Notes: generated by a model not told the origin, from the sequence alone. A stretch of 64,000 nucleotides of DNA from Lithospermum erythrorhizon (GCA_019722365.1 JADFUC010000213.1:217703-281702); one strand, 5' to 3'; positions 45,673 through 59,509 are shown, numbered from the stretch's first letter. Numbers and translations are program-made.

Positions 45673-48600
45673 TTGATGCAAAAATATATGCTTAGATCAC
45701 AAAATTCTGTAGAAATTAGTTTACGAAAAAATGATTTGACAGTTTTTTGGGGGAAAATTGAAAGTAAATTGATGGAAATAAAAAAGGAAAACATATTATG
45801 AAAAGTGTAATAATTGGTAAATATAAGGAGGAATTAAAGGATTTTGATACCTTGGATTTGACGATCGTTGAGAGACTGGACAAAAGGGAAAATAAGGAAA
45901 TTTCCTTTGGTAAATATAAGGAGAAGACTTATTACTCAAATCTTTTTTTCACAATCAATATTCAAAAATATTTTATAGAATCAAGTTGTATTTTATATTT
46001 ATATTTGGTCGTTGAAAGTAAGATTAACTTAGGAGCCGTCGAATTGATAATCGCTTTTGTTAAGCGGGTTCATTCATTTCGTTCGGTTTGTAATTCGAAT
46101 CGGTTACGATTCGTAACCGTAATTATCGTTAATCGCACGTTAAAATCGGTTATAATCGCTCGTTAATATCTAAAACTAAATAGATATTAGATACCAAACA
46201 TGTCCTTAGCCTTAACACTAAATAGATACCAAACATGTCGTTAATATCGATTCGAACGATTTGCGAGTAGCGATTCGATTAACGAGCCGAATTTGTACAA
46301 TTTTGTGTGTATCGGTTAATGAACCGGTTTTTTAAGATTGTATTTCGAACCTATTACGAATCCAACGACCGATTAATGAATAGATTGTATTTAAGATTGT
46401 ATTTCGATTTGGTTCGATAATGGAACTCGATTTGGTTGATTAATGAATCGATTTGGTTTGTTTAAAGAATCCAAAACCAGCTCGATTCGACTTGTTAACA
46501 GCTCTACTTGAAAGTGGTACAAATGTTGAAAAATGGTCGTAGAAAGTGGCCAGGTGTTGCCTTGTTGTTCGTTCAACGTCAAAATAAAACTAAATGTCTG
46601 ATATTTGTCCTTCTGCGGGGCCAGTCATATTTCGTTGTCTGTTTTAAAGACCGTATGCTACAACTTACAATGTCATTTCTTCCGATTTAAAGTGTAACTT
46701 GTGGCGTTTATTAGAGCGAATATATGTGATTAACTCAAAAAATTCTCTAAGATTTGTTATGGAAATATTTGTTAATAAGTTTTCTTATTCTTTGTTAAAT
46801 AAGTTTTCTCACGTAATTTTATTATTGATATTAGTTTTCTCCACGTAACTTTATTATTGTAAATAATATCAATTATTAGACTAATCTAGTTATCAAATAA
46901 AAGTTTTGTTGTTGATTTCAAGTGTAATATTTTATTCACAAAATTTAACTTCTTAATGTGAACACTAAGACCAGAAGATCACGTTATAGAAATACTCAAT
47001 TAAAAAATTGAATAGCTGCCAGAGCAAATCCTATTAATATTTGAACTAAAGAATCCTCTAATTGACAAACTTATATTTGTCCAGAATTGATGATACTCAA
47101 TTAATTAAGACTAATAATAATATAGCAAATATCAGAGCAAAAAGTAATCACGAAAATAAATACCACATGAAATTTTATCTTGATTTACCTCAATATAGAT
47201 ATTAGTATGATACATTGTCGATATATATTTAATAATCTAGGAAAAATTAATTCACAGCATTTCAATAATCACAAATATTAAGCATTTTCTTATATCATGA
47301 AACCCTTAATCACAAGCCTCACAAAAAATAATATTACATTAATATTTTCTATCTCCCATATATAACTCATGAATCTCTTATGATTACTACTTAAGTTGAT
47401 TCTAATTTTGAGGTACAATCATAAAAAGCTCTTTAGATGAATTTATATAGTTTTAACAAATATCCTAATAAAGAGTTATTTTACATAAAATAAACTATCA
47501 ACTGGGGCACCAAGTAACAAATTAGTTTTATATATGAACTTACCAATGTTATTGGATACCAAGTAATTAATCTGCACATACCCAACATAACTTTTATTAA
47601 TTTGTGACAGATATGCACTTGATAACTTTGTCATTCATATTATTAGTGAATTTAACATGATTTCATGCTAACTAATATGAATCATAAGTTTTGTTGAAGT
47701 GATGTACACATTACACACTACACCGTTGGTGATTGATGATTTGAAATTGAATACCCACAAAAAATAAATTGCCCGTTTTGCATGATTATTCTCAAAACAA
47801 ATCATTTTGGAAGATTAAGTTGCAAACATGCTTACCACCAAAAGGAATTATTATAGCATGAATTTGCATCAGAAGAATAATTATCTTACATATATTAAAA
47901 TTAAAATGATTCTTGTAAAATGGGTTGAGATTGGGTGAGGTAAGGAACGCATAAAGTACAAAGGCCACAACCACATATCTTGGAATCTTGTTTGCCAATG
48001 TTGATTCTTCTCTACAGACCAAATAGGTGTAAAAAGTAGCAATCATACACTCCTAATTTTATCACTTTTCTCTTTTGCATAGAACAAATTCAAAGTATTT
48101 TGAAGGTAAGGTATACAAGATAAGCCACTATTTCATTTGTTTACTCAATATGCAACAAGTGGCAAAAATTAAAACTCTGAAAAATGGGCAAAGTCATAAC
48201 TCCTTCCACCATTTGGTCGCTAACGAGCCGAATAAAGATTGGCTCGTTAGTTAATGAGCTAAAACTTGAACTCGGTATGGCACCTTTTCGAACTTTGAGA
48301 GCTATCAAGCCATGTATTTAAAGTCGGATATCGAATTACTAGGTTTATTGCAAATACACTATATTTTGTTCATTGGGATGGCACTTTTAAAATACTAGTA
48401 TCAAATAAGCTAATGGAGTGACCAACTATCTTGAAGAGTTGAAAGTCCAACTCGGACCGACTCCCTTATGAACATAGTCAACTAACGAGTCGGGTACCAA
48501 CAGGATATCTGGTTACTCAGAGAACCATCACCACTGAACATAAAACCAAATTACAATATTGTTGAAATATGAAGATTAGAGCTCAGCAAATGAATCATTT

Positions 48601-49128
48601 GGTATGTGATCCCACAAAGGAAAAGGAAATTCCAACACAAGTAAACATTAAGATCAATATAAGAAATACTGTATAAGAAACTAATTGAATAAAATTAGAA
48701 AGAAGAAAAAAGGATTCTGATAGGATATAGTGCTAGAGTGACAGATTTAGTGAGAGAAAAAAAAACCCATCAAGAAATTACTGAAATGTCGTGAAATTTC
48801 TTCCCATCTTTTTATTTCCTGTGTATATATAAGTTTATTCCCAAAGGTTAGTATACAAAATAATCGGCCTTCAAGTTTGTATGCCTTTGTTTTAGCAGCA
48901 TCTGTGAAACAGTGAACTCTGCAGCTACATCCATATCCCATTATACCGGTTCAAAACGAGCAAGAAATATTAGTGGAATAGAAACTTGTTTCAGTTAACA
49001 TTGAATCACAACTCTATCAGCCGTGAAGACCACTGCGGTGTAGAGTTGAACAAATGCTGTATTGGTGACGACGTTAGGCATCAACTACAGTTAATTTTTA
49101 TAATTCATCTGTATCCATCATGAATAAA
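45673..49128. other. Intergenic DNA between VOZ and OPA3 genes
   Basis: No gene is visible. At 46020-46500 a dispersed repeat is dense in CGATTCGATTAACGAG-like words, and a related patch (GCTCGTTAG, AACGAGTCGGG) lies at 48220-48500. The remainder is AT-rich. The start of the VOZ promoter is near 45700-46000; the OPA3 3' untranslated region probably lies within 48950-49128. Confidence 0.55.
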
Positions 49129-52100
49129 TCAAGCAGCTGGTGGTGCTGTCTTTCCTTCTTGAGGGTCCTTTTTGAATTTGAATACCCCAGAGAGTCCTTT
49201 TCCTTTGGCAAGCTGCTCAATTTCTTGAAGTTTTTGTTTCAGGAGCTCTACCTCTTTCGCCAGCTCTTCATTTCTTTGACTCACTGCCTGAAAGTTATGA
49301 CATGATAGTTTAAGGCCATTCAGGTTACTTGTAAGAATAATTACCGCTGCAGGATTGCTAAAATGACACGCACAGCCAGTGAGTTACTGCATGGCCTGGT
49401 CAAGAGGATTGGATTGACCAGACACTTCAATGGCAAACGAACAATGAAAATCGAAAACAGTGTTTCTAGTACAATAGATGTCCAAATAGGTTAGTCTATT
49501 CCACTAGTACAGTAAAATTAGAGGATACACAATTTGTTTGTTCTAATTAACTTCTCAGAGGCTGCCAATCTCTAACACATGCTTCACTTTTGTCAGACGT
49601 AAGTACGTAACTAAAGGAAAAAACCTCTAACAGGTTCATATATTTATACTGGACAATATTAGGCACTTAGGCATAAATATACCACCTATAATTTCAAAGG
49701 CTTGCATACCATAAATATTTAATAAAGTAATGATAATAGAGTATATAGTCTAAGCAATCTTAAACATAAGAAATATAGAAAACAAATTCAAATAACAGTC
49801 GCTACAAAAAGAAGGAAGAAATTTTGTAAAGTTTTGATAATGAAGCTACAATGCATCAATATGTAGATCTCTGTACAGTTGAATAGGCTGAATATATGGT
49901 TCAAAATCATTATTGATTTAGGGGCATACATGAGCGAGAGGAACTCTAGAAAAAAGAGAGATTCAATACCTCCAGTTCTTGCAAAAGTAAGTCTACAATA
50001 ATAATAATAATAAAGTGCATAATGTTACCTCCAATTCTTGCCTGCGAATTTCCTCCTTTTTTGCTTCTGATCGAGCACTTCTTTGAACCTCAAAGATAAG
50101 AACTGCTACTCCAACCTATAAATTACAAGTATCACTCATGAGAGAGGAGATTAATCAATTAATATATTCTTAGTTTCCGGGGGTATGACTTCAAAGGAAG
50201 GAAAATGAAAGTGACAAGTTCCTCATTAAGGCAACAAGAATAGAAACCAAGACATGAACATTTAATCTAATCATCATAAAGCAGCCCGTCTTACAACATC
50301 AAAGCATGCCAGGTAGCAGTTTGCTCGAGAATCAAAGATCCACAGAGTCATGCTCGAGAATCAAAGATCCACAATTTTAGGTTTCTGATGAAGTTTACTC
50401 AGACACATGACTGATATACATGTATATAATGTTTTTTTGGAACTTCATAGAGTTCTACACAACAGATCAAGATATGAACTATATTATTGTACTTTGAAAA
50501 AAATGTATCTATGTAGAGAACTTTTATGTAGGGAGTAATTGTTTTATAAAATGGAAAGCGGTTCCTCGTTCACATAAAGGTATTACCCACTCTCTACTAG
50601 TATTACAAAAATCAAAATGGAAAATATATGATACCGAGAAGACAAATAGCTCGCCCAAAAGGTCCACAGCAGCTTGGACGGCTTTTTCCTCATTTAAAGG
50701 CCTAATTTCCACATCAGTTGCATGACTATATATTCTTCTTTGCATTCTTGTGGTGATCCTGTGATTAGACTGACAAGACAAGGGCCAAAATGAGTCAAAT
50801 AGTTTAATTTCTTATAAGGAGATAAATATACAGAGATTAAGTATACCAGATAAGATATTCAAAGAGCAGTCTTATGAAAAGAAGGATTCACTAAGCTTAA
50901 AGAAGGATTCACTAAACTTAAAGTATAATCATACCAACTGAAGATATCAGAACTAAGATAATCCTGAAATTTAGATGCATTAAGAACAAATTTGAGTTAG
51001 GTTATGCTATCCTGCACAACATCAATAATTTTGACACATTGAGGCATGATGTTGTGTGACAACAAAAGAATCACAGCTTATAAGCCCTCATCTTAATATT
51101 GCCAATGTTTTAACAAATCAATGAACTCCATACTATCGTTGCAATCCTTAAACTAAAACCACGGTCAATCTAGTAGAGTGGAGCTTTTTATGAAAGTAAG
51201 ATTCATACCGTTCTCATCCCTGGCTTATGAATAAAATCAATCAGAACATAGCAGAAAGCATCAATTTTAAGTAACTGTTTCCAATGCCAATCATGGTCTC
51301 TAATAAATTCCCTTACAATATATGTTAGTTATTAACTATTAGGACAATGCTCTTGAATTATATCATAACTCTATCCAGATTATCGACCATTTCCATTTCA
51401 TTTGATAATTGTATAAGTTCTGAATTTCGTGAAATAGCTAAATCTCACTCCACATATCTACTAAGATGACATGAATTTCACCTCAAAGAACAAACCAAAT
51501 CAAGCCAAGTCTTTTCCCATTAAATGCGATCAACTATATGAATAAAACGTCTCCATTCAGCTCTATGTTGGGTCATTTCCTCCATTAAACCCATATACTC
51601 GAGGTCCCTTGATATGGTCCCTGTCACCTTGATACGGTCTCTGTCACCTCAAAGAACATAATTTTAAATATTTTCTAATACGGAGTATCATTTCTGAAAA
51701 AACTTGGTACCATTCTTTTCATACCCCAAGATAAAAACATCACAAAACCCTACAGAACAATCCAAATTTTCCACTAAAATGATCAATTTTTAAACAGCTA
51801 AAAAAAATCAAACAAACCCACAATAACAAACAAAATATAAACAGATCATTTGCAACACATACTCCCTCCGTCTCAATTTAATTGATCATCTAGCAAAAAC
51901 TTCTTGTTTTATTATAGTTATAGTCGATCGTTTACTTTATTAAAGCAACATTTTTGCATTGGAGTTAAACAAGTTATCTTTCGTCTCCTAATATTCTTAG
52001 CAAATGATATAGACACAGCAGTTTTCTCATATCCAGAGCAATATTTGATTTAAAGACAATATTATTCCTCTTTAATTGCGTCAACTTCAACAAATACTAC

Positions 52101-52579
52101 CAAATTCATTTTTTTCTGATTTAAATATTCAATCCATACATTTATTCAATGTGGAATATAAGATATTCATTTAAATATGAAATCAAATCACTTAATTAGA
52201 TAGGGTTACAATTGTCGTTCAAGCCAAATATTGCTCTGGAAATGGGAAAACTGCTCTGGCTATATTCTTATTTTCATTGTCCTTGAAAATAATAAACCAA
52301 CTGGTTTTATGTTAATAAAATATTTTTGAGCACGATGATCAATTAAATTGAGACGAAAGTAGTACGAGTATTAATAAACATCATTCCAACAAACAATTAC
52401 CCAAAAAAAGCCAAGTGCTGAAAATGTGGAATTGAGGATGAATAAATAAAAACCTGAGCAATGCTGACAATAAAATTTCTGAACTTTGGATGTTTTCCAG
52501 CTTCTGACTTGATCCTAGCGGCTATAGGTTTACTCAATGTCTTCAAAGCAAGTGTCCCTAACTTCAAAACTGGAAGCAT
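49129..52579 (-). CDS. OPA3: OPA3-like protein
   Basis: This is a member of the conserved OPA3 family. In animals these are mitochondrial membrane proteins affecting organelle shape, and loss causes optic atrophy with 3-methylglutaconic aciduria; the plant role is little known. Four exons: 52454-52579, 50635-50769, 50029-50115 and 49129-49287. All junctions are GT-AG and fall between codons, giving 168 residues. The N-terminus MLPVLKLGTLALKTLSKPIA is the OPA3 signature and acts as an organelle-targeting segment. QRRIYSHATDVEIRPLNEEK, then a hydrophobic LLGELFVFSVGVAVLIFEV (about residues 75-95), forms a membrane segment. The C-terminal part is a coiled coil (RNEELAKEVELLKQKLQEIE) with a Lys-rich, Ala/Pro tail. 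Intron 1 is 1.7 kb and holds a Stowaway-like element. The gene is intact. Confidence 0.95.
49960..50030 (-). other. Partial duplicate of the end of OPA3 exon 3 inside intron 3
   Basis: Reverse-strand TGCAAGAACTGGAGGTATTG (about 49972-49991) closely copies the true exon end and donor GGCAAGAATTGGAGGTAACA (about 50023-50042). An acceptor-like TTGTAG lies just upstream of the copy. It may be an alternative splice donor or a relic of local duplication; its 23-base potential exon would shift the frame. Confidence 0.4.
50319..50374. repeat. Tandem duplication in OPA3 intron 2
   Basis: TGCTCGAGAATCAAAGATCC followed by ACA occurs twice about 30 bp apart. A second small duplication (GAAGGATTCACTAA) lies at 50881-50915 in intron 1. 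Confidence 0.9.
51860..52364. mobile_element. Stowaway-like foldback element in OPA3 intron 1
   Basis: The 31 bp ends match at 27 of 31 positions when inverted: TACTCCCTCCGTCTCAATTT at the left against AAATTGAGACGAAAGTAGTA at the right. They are TA-bounded and contain the CTCCCTCCGT word of Stowaway elements. Complementarity continues inside (CAGCAGTTTTCTCATAT, then CCAGAGCAATATTTG, against their inverse), so the 505 bp can fold back. No coding sequence. Confidence 0.85.
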
Positions 52580-53641
52580 TATTTATTATTCACCCTTTTC
52601 TTGATTTCTTTTATTGATCCTTTCAAATAAATGATCACAAAAAGCTATACCCAAATACAATTTGTGGGATATGTTTTTATGGGTATGTATATATTTGTGA
52701 TTTGTTGCTTAAAGATTCAAGTTTTGACTAATTCAATGGATTCGGTTACTTGGGGGGAAAGCCTGAATGGGTATATAGAGAAGGTCAGAGGGAAGCTGAC
52801 TAGCGAAATGGTGAGTGCTCATGGACGTGTTAGAATTCACTGTTGTTGGACTCCAATACATACGCACCAAAACAGTTAAAATGTGAGGTAAAGTTACTGT
52901 TTTGATCTTTTACGAACAATCGACATGTTCATCGATTATAGCTAATAAGCGAATTTCTATAATGCTTGTAAAGAAACAAGCAAATTATTTGAGTATTAGT
53001 TTAATTATAAGCAAACCAGCAATCTAACATTTTGGGGTTTATGAATTTAGTGAAGCCTTGACATAATTAGTTTGTTAGGCCCAGAAGCGTGGTTCTTTGT
53101 TTTTAAATATAGAGACATTCGTGCTTATATATTTAAAGAAAATGTAAATTATTACGTAGGGTAATTAATAATTAATTACGTAAGAATGAATTAAATAATG
53201 ATGAAAATGGCTAAAAGCAGCGTTGCGCCGACTGCGAGCGATATCGTGACGGCAGTGATTCGCCTGCCCAGATAGTAATGGATTGAATAAGTTGATTAAC
53301 TACATCTTTGGTTAGCGGCACAGGCGTCTGGTCAAACTTTCCAATACAATGATATCGGAGGGATAGGATTATCGATGTTGATCGTGTGTAAAATTTCTGA
53401 TTAAGATTTGACAAATTAGTTCTGATATAGCGAAGTGATTCGTAATTTGAGAGATGTTGGATCTTCTGCGATATAAAATGATTCCCTGAAATTGACATTC
53501 ACAGCAAAGTCTTTGTTGGCGATTAAAGCTGATCAAAGATATTTGGAAAGACGGGTTATTCATAACGGCGTCGGTAAATGCGCCGAAATCACGACATTGT
53601 ATGTCACGGCGTGTACACATTCGGGCAATGTCATCCATTTA
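52580..53641. other. Upstream region of OPA3 and repeat flank
   Basis: The OPA3 promoter should lie in 52580-53100. After about 53200 the sequence becomes repeat-like with odd CG-containing words (GCGCCGACTGCGAGCG). No coherent open frame and no gene were seen. Confidence 0.45.
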
Positions 53642-56465
53642 TGTAATAACCCGTTGCGAAAAAAAAAAATTTAATTTTTCGGTCGGCGGTGGGACCCGGG
53701 AATAGTATAATTTTTTTCGATGATGATATTATTTCGTAAAATTTTTAGCCGAATTTCATTTATAATTTAGTAGTGTTTGTCATGGAAGAATTTTATCTTT
53801 GAAATCGGGTTCGTGGAGATTTAAATGCGATAAAGCGAGAGAATTAGCAAAGCAAAGCGGAGGCTAGATTTTTTATAAATATCTTTAGAAACTTATCCTC
53901 ATCCTTAAAACCAAGTCATCATCTTCATCTTGTTCCATTTTTTGGCGAAATATTCACCCTCCCCACTTAAAAATTTCATTTTCGTTCTATAACCCCGATT
54001 GTCCTTTCGAACTTCGAAGATCGGTTGTAGAGATATTGTTCTCCCCATTCATTCTCTTGAGTTAAGGTAAGAAATTTCAAGTCTTTTCGAGATATTTCTT
54101 GGTTTTGACATAGTTGACTTTTAGTTGACTTTTCCATAATTGAATTTTATGATAAATCTTAGTTGGTTATGGGTTCTGTGACGTATTTGAGTGATGAATT
54201 CGTGATTTAGAGATCGTTTGAGGACGTTATGGTCGAGTTGACTTTTAGGTTTTCGGTTGACTTTTTATATGGATATTTTTATAAGACTTTAAATGTGTAG
54301 GAGGTTATATTGGGACCTTATTATAGTTGTTATGATGTTAAATTGGTGATTTAAAATTGATTAAAGGGTGTTATGTTGAAAAGTGTAAATCCGGTTGAGT
54401 TATAATTGATATTTTCGGAGTATAGATTGTTAATTATGGACTTGATGATTAGTTAGAATAACTTATAAATTGATTTGTAATGAGAAAGTGATAAGATGGA
54501 ATTTAGCGAGAATCGGTGGGTTGTGTCGATGCGATTATAATTCGATGGATTTATCCGTCCAAGTTATACCATTTAGAGATAGTTCCCACAGAGTTGGTTA
54601 TGTATCTTAGAGCCTTAGGTATAGTAGTAGGTCTTGATTATATTTTATGGGTGTTATTTGGCGTTGATGGAAAGAGGCCGATTCACGGCGATTGTTTTTT
54701 AAGCGAAGGTTTTCACGGTAGCTAAGCGGAGGTGAGTGCTTATCTCGCGGGTGTTACTTCACGTACTTACTTTAAATTGTGTGGGCATGTTATTGTGATA
54801 TGATTATGTGAGAATGATATACATGTTATTATGATATGATTATCAGAGAATGATATACATGTAATTTGTGTTATGATTACGTGAGCTAAATATACATGTA
54901 ATTGTTATATGATTATGTGATTATATTACTGTGGCGTTGAAGATTGCTTGAGGTAAATGTAGCTTGAACTCGACTTATATTCGATTTATATTGGCACTTT
55001 AATAGAGCGCATGATTTTACGTGGCACTTGTTGGCGATTGTGTTTATTTCTGGGTGTGAGATGTTTTAGGCTGTGTGCTTGGATATTGTTTGGGGTAGAG
55101 TAGGCGGTTATTGAGAGGTCTTTGGTTAGAGTTATACATGACTTGAGGGTGACTTGAGTATCGGGGGGTGACCTATAGTTGGGATTAGTAGGAATTAGGT
55201 GACTCTCTGCCCATGCGGGATATGTAGCGCTATTGGCGCATACTACGGTACTAAGCGTGCGGTTTGGCCTTATGCCCGGTATAAAGCGGTATGACTGTTT
55301 TGGTAAGCTTTCTTTGTGTGCATTGTCAGTTATTGGCCACATCTTCTGCGGTATAGCGTGCGGTTGCCTCTTGTTATAAGAGCGGTATGAGTCTTTGATC
55401 GCTTTCTTTGTGTGCATTGTCGATGTGGCCTATCTTCTGCGGTATAACGTGCGGTGTGCCTTATACTTAGTGTATAAAATGATTGTCTTTATCTTTGGTA
55501 TTATAAGAAGCGGTATGCGCTTATCTTTAGTGTATAGAGCGTGCCCAATACTTAGTGTATGAGTGCGATGTCTTTATCTTTATTATTATAAGTGCGGTGT
55601 GCGCTATACTTTGTGTATAAGTGCGGTTTTGGCCTTATCTTTGCGGTACTTAAGTGCGGGGGTGATTATTGATTAATTAAAATTCTTGCCCGAGGTAGGC
55701 AGTTGAGTATATATCTTGGCGTTAGAGGATGGTATCTTTGGTGGGGATATGAGAGATAGTAGGTTTGATGACTAGAGTTTTAGTCATTGTTGAGTCTATT
55801 GATTTCTTCTACGAAATTGTGTGCTTGAACCTTCTATTATATCTTCATGTGTATTATGCGAGATTTCCCTGCGGAATTATGTTGTATGACCTTTTTAGGT
55901 AGTCCTGGATATATCTATTTTATTCATATTTGACTATTATATTATTGACTGTCTCGTTCCGTATGGTAAGTTCACCCCTGTGTTAAGTTTCACTAAGCCT
56001 CGCTGACTTCGCCGCACCGCGTGGGCGGCATTTCATTTGTCTTGTGAGCGGCAGTTGAGCCAAGCGTTTGAAGTTTTTTTTTGTTAGGTAATTTAGGTGA
56101 GCATCGGGTGGCGGAAGGATCTCGCGATGCGATTTTGATGTGTAGTCAAGCTGTTTTGATTGTTGTATTTTCCTTTTAAGCTTTTATTGTCATTTGTCAT
56201 TTTGTATTCGAGGATCTGATGCGTATCATCTTAGCCTTGCCGGCATTACTTTATTTTGGGATATGTTGTGTATATATATATGGGTTTGTCGTTTCGATAT
56301 CGGTGATGGATTATAAATTTTGCTTGTTTGATTTGGGAAACTTAATTGTGATCACATTTTTGAATGAAGCAATTGTATTTTAAAGCGGAGTAGATCCATC
56401 GGTTTAGTGACTAAATTGTTCGGATTTTAATGGCTATAAAGGCGGCCGACACAGGGCGGAATTAG
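53642..56465 (+). repeat. LTR of a Ty3/gypsy element, probably solo
   Basis: It begins TGTAATAACCCGTT, like the 3' LTR at 6033, and shares GGTGGGACCCGG then ATAGTATAA, TTGACTTTTAGTTGACTTTT, GAGGTGAGTGCTTATCTC, and an end with GGCGGCCGAC. No primer site follows it and no polypurine tract or integrase end precedes it, so it looks like a solo LTR of the same family as the left-hand element. The right boundary is approximate. The length is about 2.8 kb. Confidence 0.6.
55200..55670. repeat. Minisatellite in the right-hand gypsy LTR
   Basis: Degenerate units built on GCGGTGTGCCTTATACTTAG and TGTATAAGTGCGGT are repeated about ten times, 35-50 bp apart. The position corresponds roughly to the GGTGGATTCCTCAT array of the left-hand LTRs, but the unit is unrelated. 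Confidence 0.7.
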
Positions 56466-57779
56466 ATCTGATTATCTACGAGGCAGACTGAGGTGAAATA
56501 TTATTATGAGAACAAGATTAAATCGACATTTGAATGGCGCTAATATCCGCTCGTAAAGTGGGTAATTAAGTAGAAGAATTCGACAAGAAGATCGTTCCTA
56601 ACCCGGTGCCATTAAATGGCGTTCATGTCGCCAATGCGGCTGCTACAAGCCCCGCCCGATTACCATCTCCGTGGCCACATTAGTAAATTTTTCAATATAA
56701 GGGGAGCATATACGGAGGAATTGAGTCGGCGTAAATAGGGCCTTGTAGTCGTAATGGTCCACGAAGGGTGATTTATGCAATCTCATGGGAGAGGGGGACA
56801 TTCGGGTTAGTGATGATTGTGTATTCGGTGTCCCGGGGGACGATGGACTACCCGTATGATGGCTTTTTGAAATCTTTCATCGAGGCTGCTGCGACAGAAA
56901 TACAGCTTTGGCAGCCGCGCCAAACCATATGCGTTTCCTAGGAGATTGTTTGTAACCAATAAATTTCATCACTTTCTCAAAAGAAGATGCCATTCTAACC
57001 TTGGCTTTCTTTGATTTACTCGGTTTGGCTCTGACTTCTCGGGCGCCTATGGTTGGGATGTTTGGGTTTCGACAATATTCGATAACGATTGGAAAACCTG
57101 GCAATGGTCGCGGAGGACTTCCATCGTTATCGTGTACTAGTCGATTATTTTTCGTCGCCCCTCGTCGCCAACACATTGGAAACTCTATGTCAACTTTGCG
57201 ATACTGGTGTATGTCACTAAGAGGAATGTTAATCCTCGATGGGTGTATTGTTGTAGTACATGGACCTGAGGTAGACAATGTGTGTTCGTCGAATGCTTAA
57301 CTGCTAACTTTGAAATCACGACCCCTACCGCTCACATTTCTTCCAATTCCCGTTTATTAGATGAAAAGCTTTCATTGATATTTTTCTAACCAGGTTCCTA
57401 AAAAGGTTAATGTGCAATATCGTTGTCCGGACCCTAGTTCCACTATACCTCGACACTTTTTTTATGTCAGTAATTTGACCCTTCATGACTTTATGAAGTG
57501 TATGAAATATGGTGTCGAACGGATAGTTTCGTCCTTTCAAGTTCCGCTTGACCCGGTGATGTTCCGCCGACCTGAAATTTAATCACATGTCATTGAACTC
57601 TATTTGTCATGTTAAATATGATGGAGAATACTATGGATATATGAGTACAAATACAAATTCATAATTCCGGGGATTTTAAAAGTGCTTACTCGTTATTCAA
57701 GAAATGCATATAATTGATATATGAGCAGTACTTACGGTGCGGAGTAAATTCCACCAAAATTCACACGCTTCAAATTCAC
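56466..57779. other. Unassigned repeat-like DNA
   Basis: The longest frame (56877-57278, reverse, 133 residues) contains ASSFEKVMKFIGYKQSPRK and RRGATKNNRLVHDNDGSPP and is hydrophilic. I do not recognise it. The opposite strand has an overlapping 99-residue frame, so at most one is real. Nothing else here looks coding. Confidence 0.4.
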
Positions 57780-58660
57780 AATGTGAATTTGACTTCCCTT
57801 CAGCTCCTTGTTGTAATATCAATGGAAATGCGATATCTACAGTTGGTCAGCGCGGGAGAGGTTGAATGAGAACGATTTATGCTAGTATGAAGGATGAACA
57901 AAAATCAAAACCCAAAGAAAACTTCTTGGAGAATTTCGGCCAAAAGGGGAGGGTGGCTATCTTAGGGGTTTTTGATGAAAATTGACTTCTAATTCTTATG
58001 TCATGAAAAAACCTAAAGTTTGCTTATATAGGGCTAGGTTAAAAGCCAGGCAGATACTTGTTTCCGTTAAAAATATTAGCTTGACTTCGTTAACTCTATT
58101 AGTTCGTTAAGACCTTAATGAGTTGTTAATGAAGTTAGTATTTAATTAATTTAATTAAATAGTAATGAGTCAATATCAATAATCTTTCAAGTTATTGATA
58201 AATGCTAAAATTACTCGAACCAATTAAATAACTATTTAATTAGTTACCATTCATTCAATGATATTCTACATAAGATGTAGAACCACTTGTAATTAAGAAA
58301 TACATTTACCAATTACTCTGGGATCTCTTTAATTTCATACATGAAATATAAGCTTCAGCGTCATTTGTATGTGTGTGACCTTGAGCTCGGATAGTAAGTT
58401 GTATAATAATAAAAATTGACCCGATTACTATTATTATAACGATTAATGAGTAAGATCTATGATATTTCATAACCCACTTAAATTATCATGAGAACCCAGC
58501 GCTAGTAATATCTGATTACTAAGTTGAACACTAAGTTACGATAATCACATTTAACCAGTATTAAATGAATTGATACAATTGTCGCAACGGGCATAATAAA
58601 TGAAATCAATTCTCGTTGATTTCCAACAAAAATAGACTCTTTGTATACAATGATGTTTTA
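57780..58660 (-). repeat. Left arm of the large inverted repeat
   Basis: Inverse counterpart of 62020-62900, with many small indels. It contains GCTTATATAGGGC (about 58020), a possible TATA element. Confidence 0.7.
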
Positions 58661-59509
58661 TATTGAATAACGTACACATTGGTTGTATAATGGCGAAGTG
58701 GAAGTACGGTGGCGGTGACAAGCGAGGATATTAAGGCAAGGGATGATCATGTAGTTTCGCTTGATAATCAATCAATCCGTACCAGCCTCGGTACTCAGAT
58801 GTTACATGTTCATGCGCCTCGTTTCATACCGTTGGTTGCCCGTGTGGCCCGGTTCAGCGTTGTTTGAATCCTCTCTGATGTCTGGTAGGCGTCGCGATTG
58901 AAGACGATGCTCTTTGTAGAACACATTGCTCCCGATGTGTCGTAGGCATAAATGGTGTCGGAATCTGAGAACACTTTCTCGGTGCCAATATCGAAATTAG
59001 GTCTAATGTGACAAGTATGTGGCCGCTAGCGTTTATCAAATAATGCACGGAGCCACGTCAAAACCCACGTATAATTTTCTCTTCGAGGAAAGCGTAACAT
59101 ACCGTGAAAGGTTTGGGATTTTTGTTTGTACTCGTAAGCTCGACAACCTCGGTAATGCTATGCCATCCGTGTTTGTGTTATAGGTGGTAAGAATTATAGC
59201 ACTGGCATGGGAGGTGGGTAGTGAATACCACATGTCAGTGTTGACAAACCCAGCGGCTCTAAAGTCAAAGAAGTATTTATTCTCTTTCAAAAGAAACAAA
59301 ATTTTGCAATGGCGTCCTATTTCCTCTTTTCTCTTTCACATTATCTTAGCATTTTATATTGTAAGCTTCGAGTGAGGTCATTAACATTTCTCGAATTCGA
59401 CCCTCTTTTAATGATCTGAAACATGTCGCTTGGAGGTAGCATCATTTATTCTTATTCTCGGTGTCTCGTACCGTGAGTCTTGATACGGCCCAACTGAACC
59501 CCTCGGCGT

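Noticed and set aside
45798..46166. Plus-strand 122-residue frame upstream of the VOZ gene
   Set aside because: No family motifs; its C-terminal part runs into the dispersed CG-word repeat.
54986..55417. Reverse-strand 143-residue open frame
   Set aside because: It overlaps the LTR and its minisatellite and has no recognisable content.
57001..57300. Plus-strand 99-residue frame
   Set aside because: It overlaps a reverse-strand frame almost fully and neither has family motifs; kept only as unassigned sequence.
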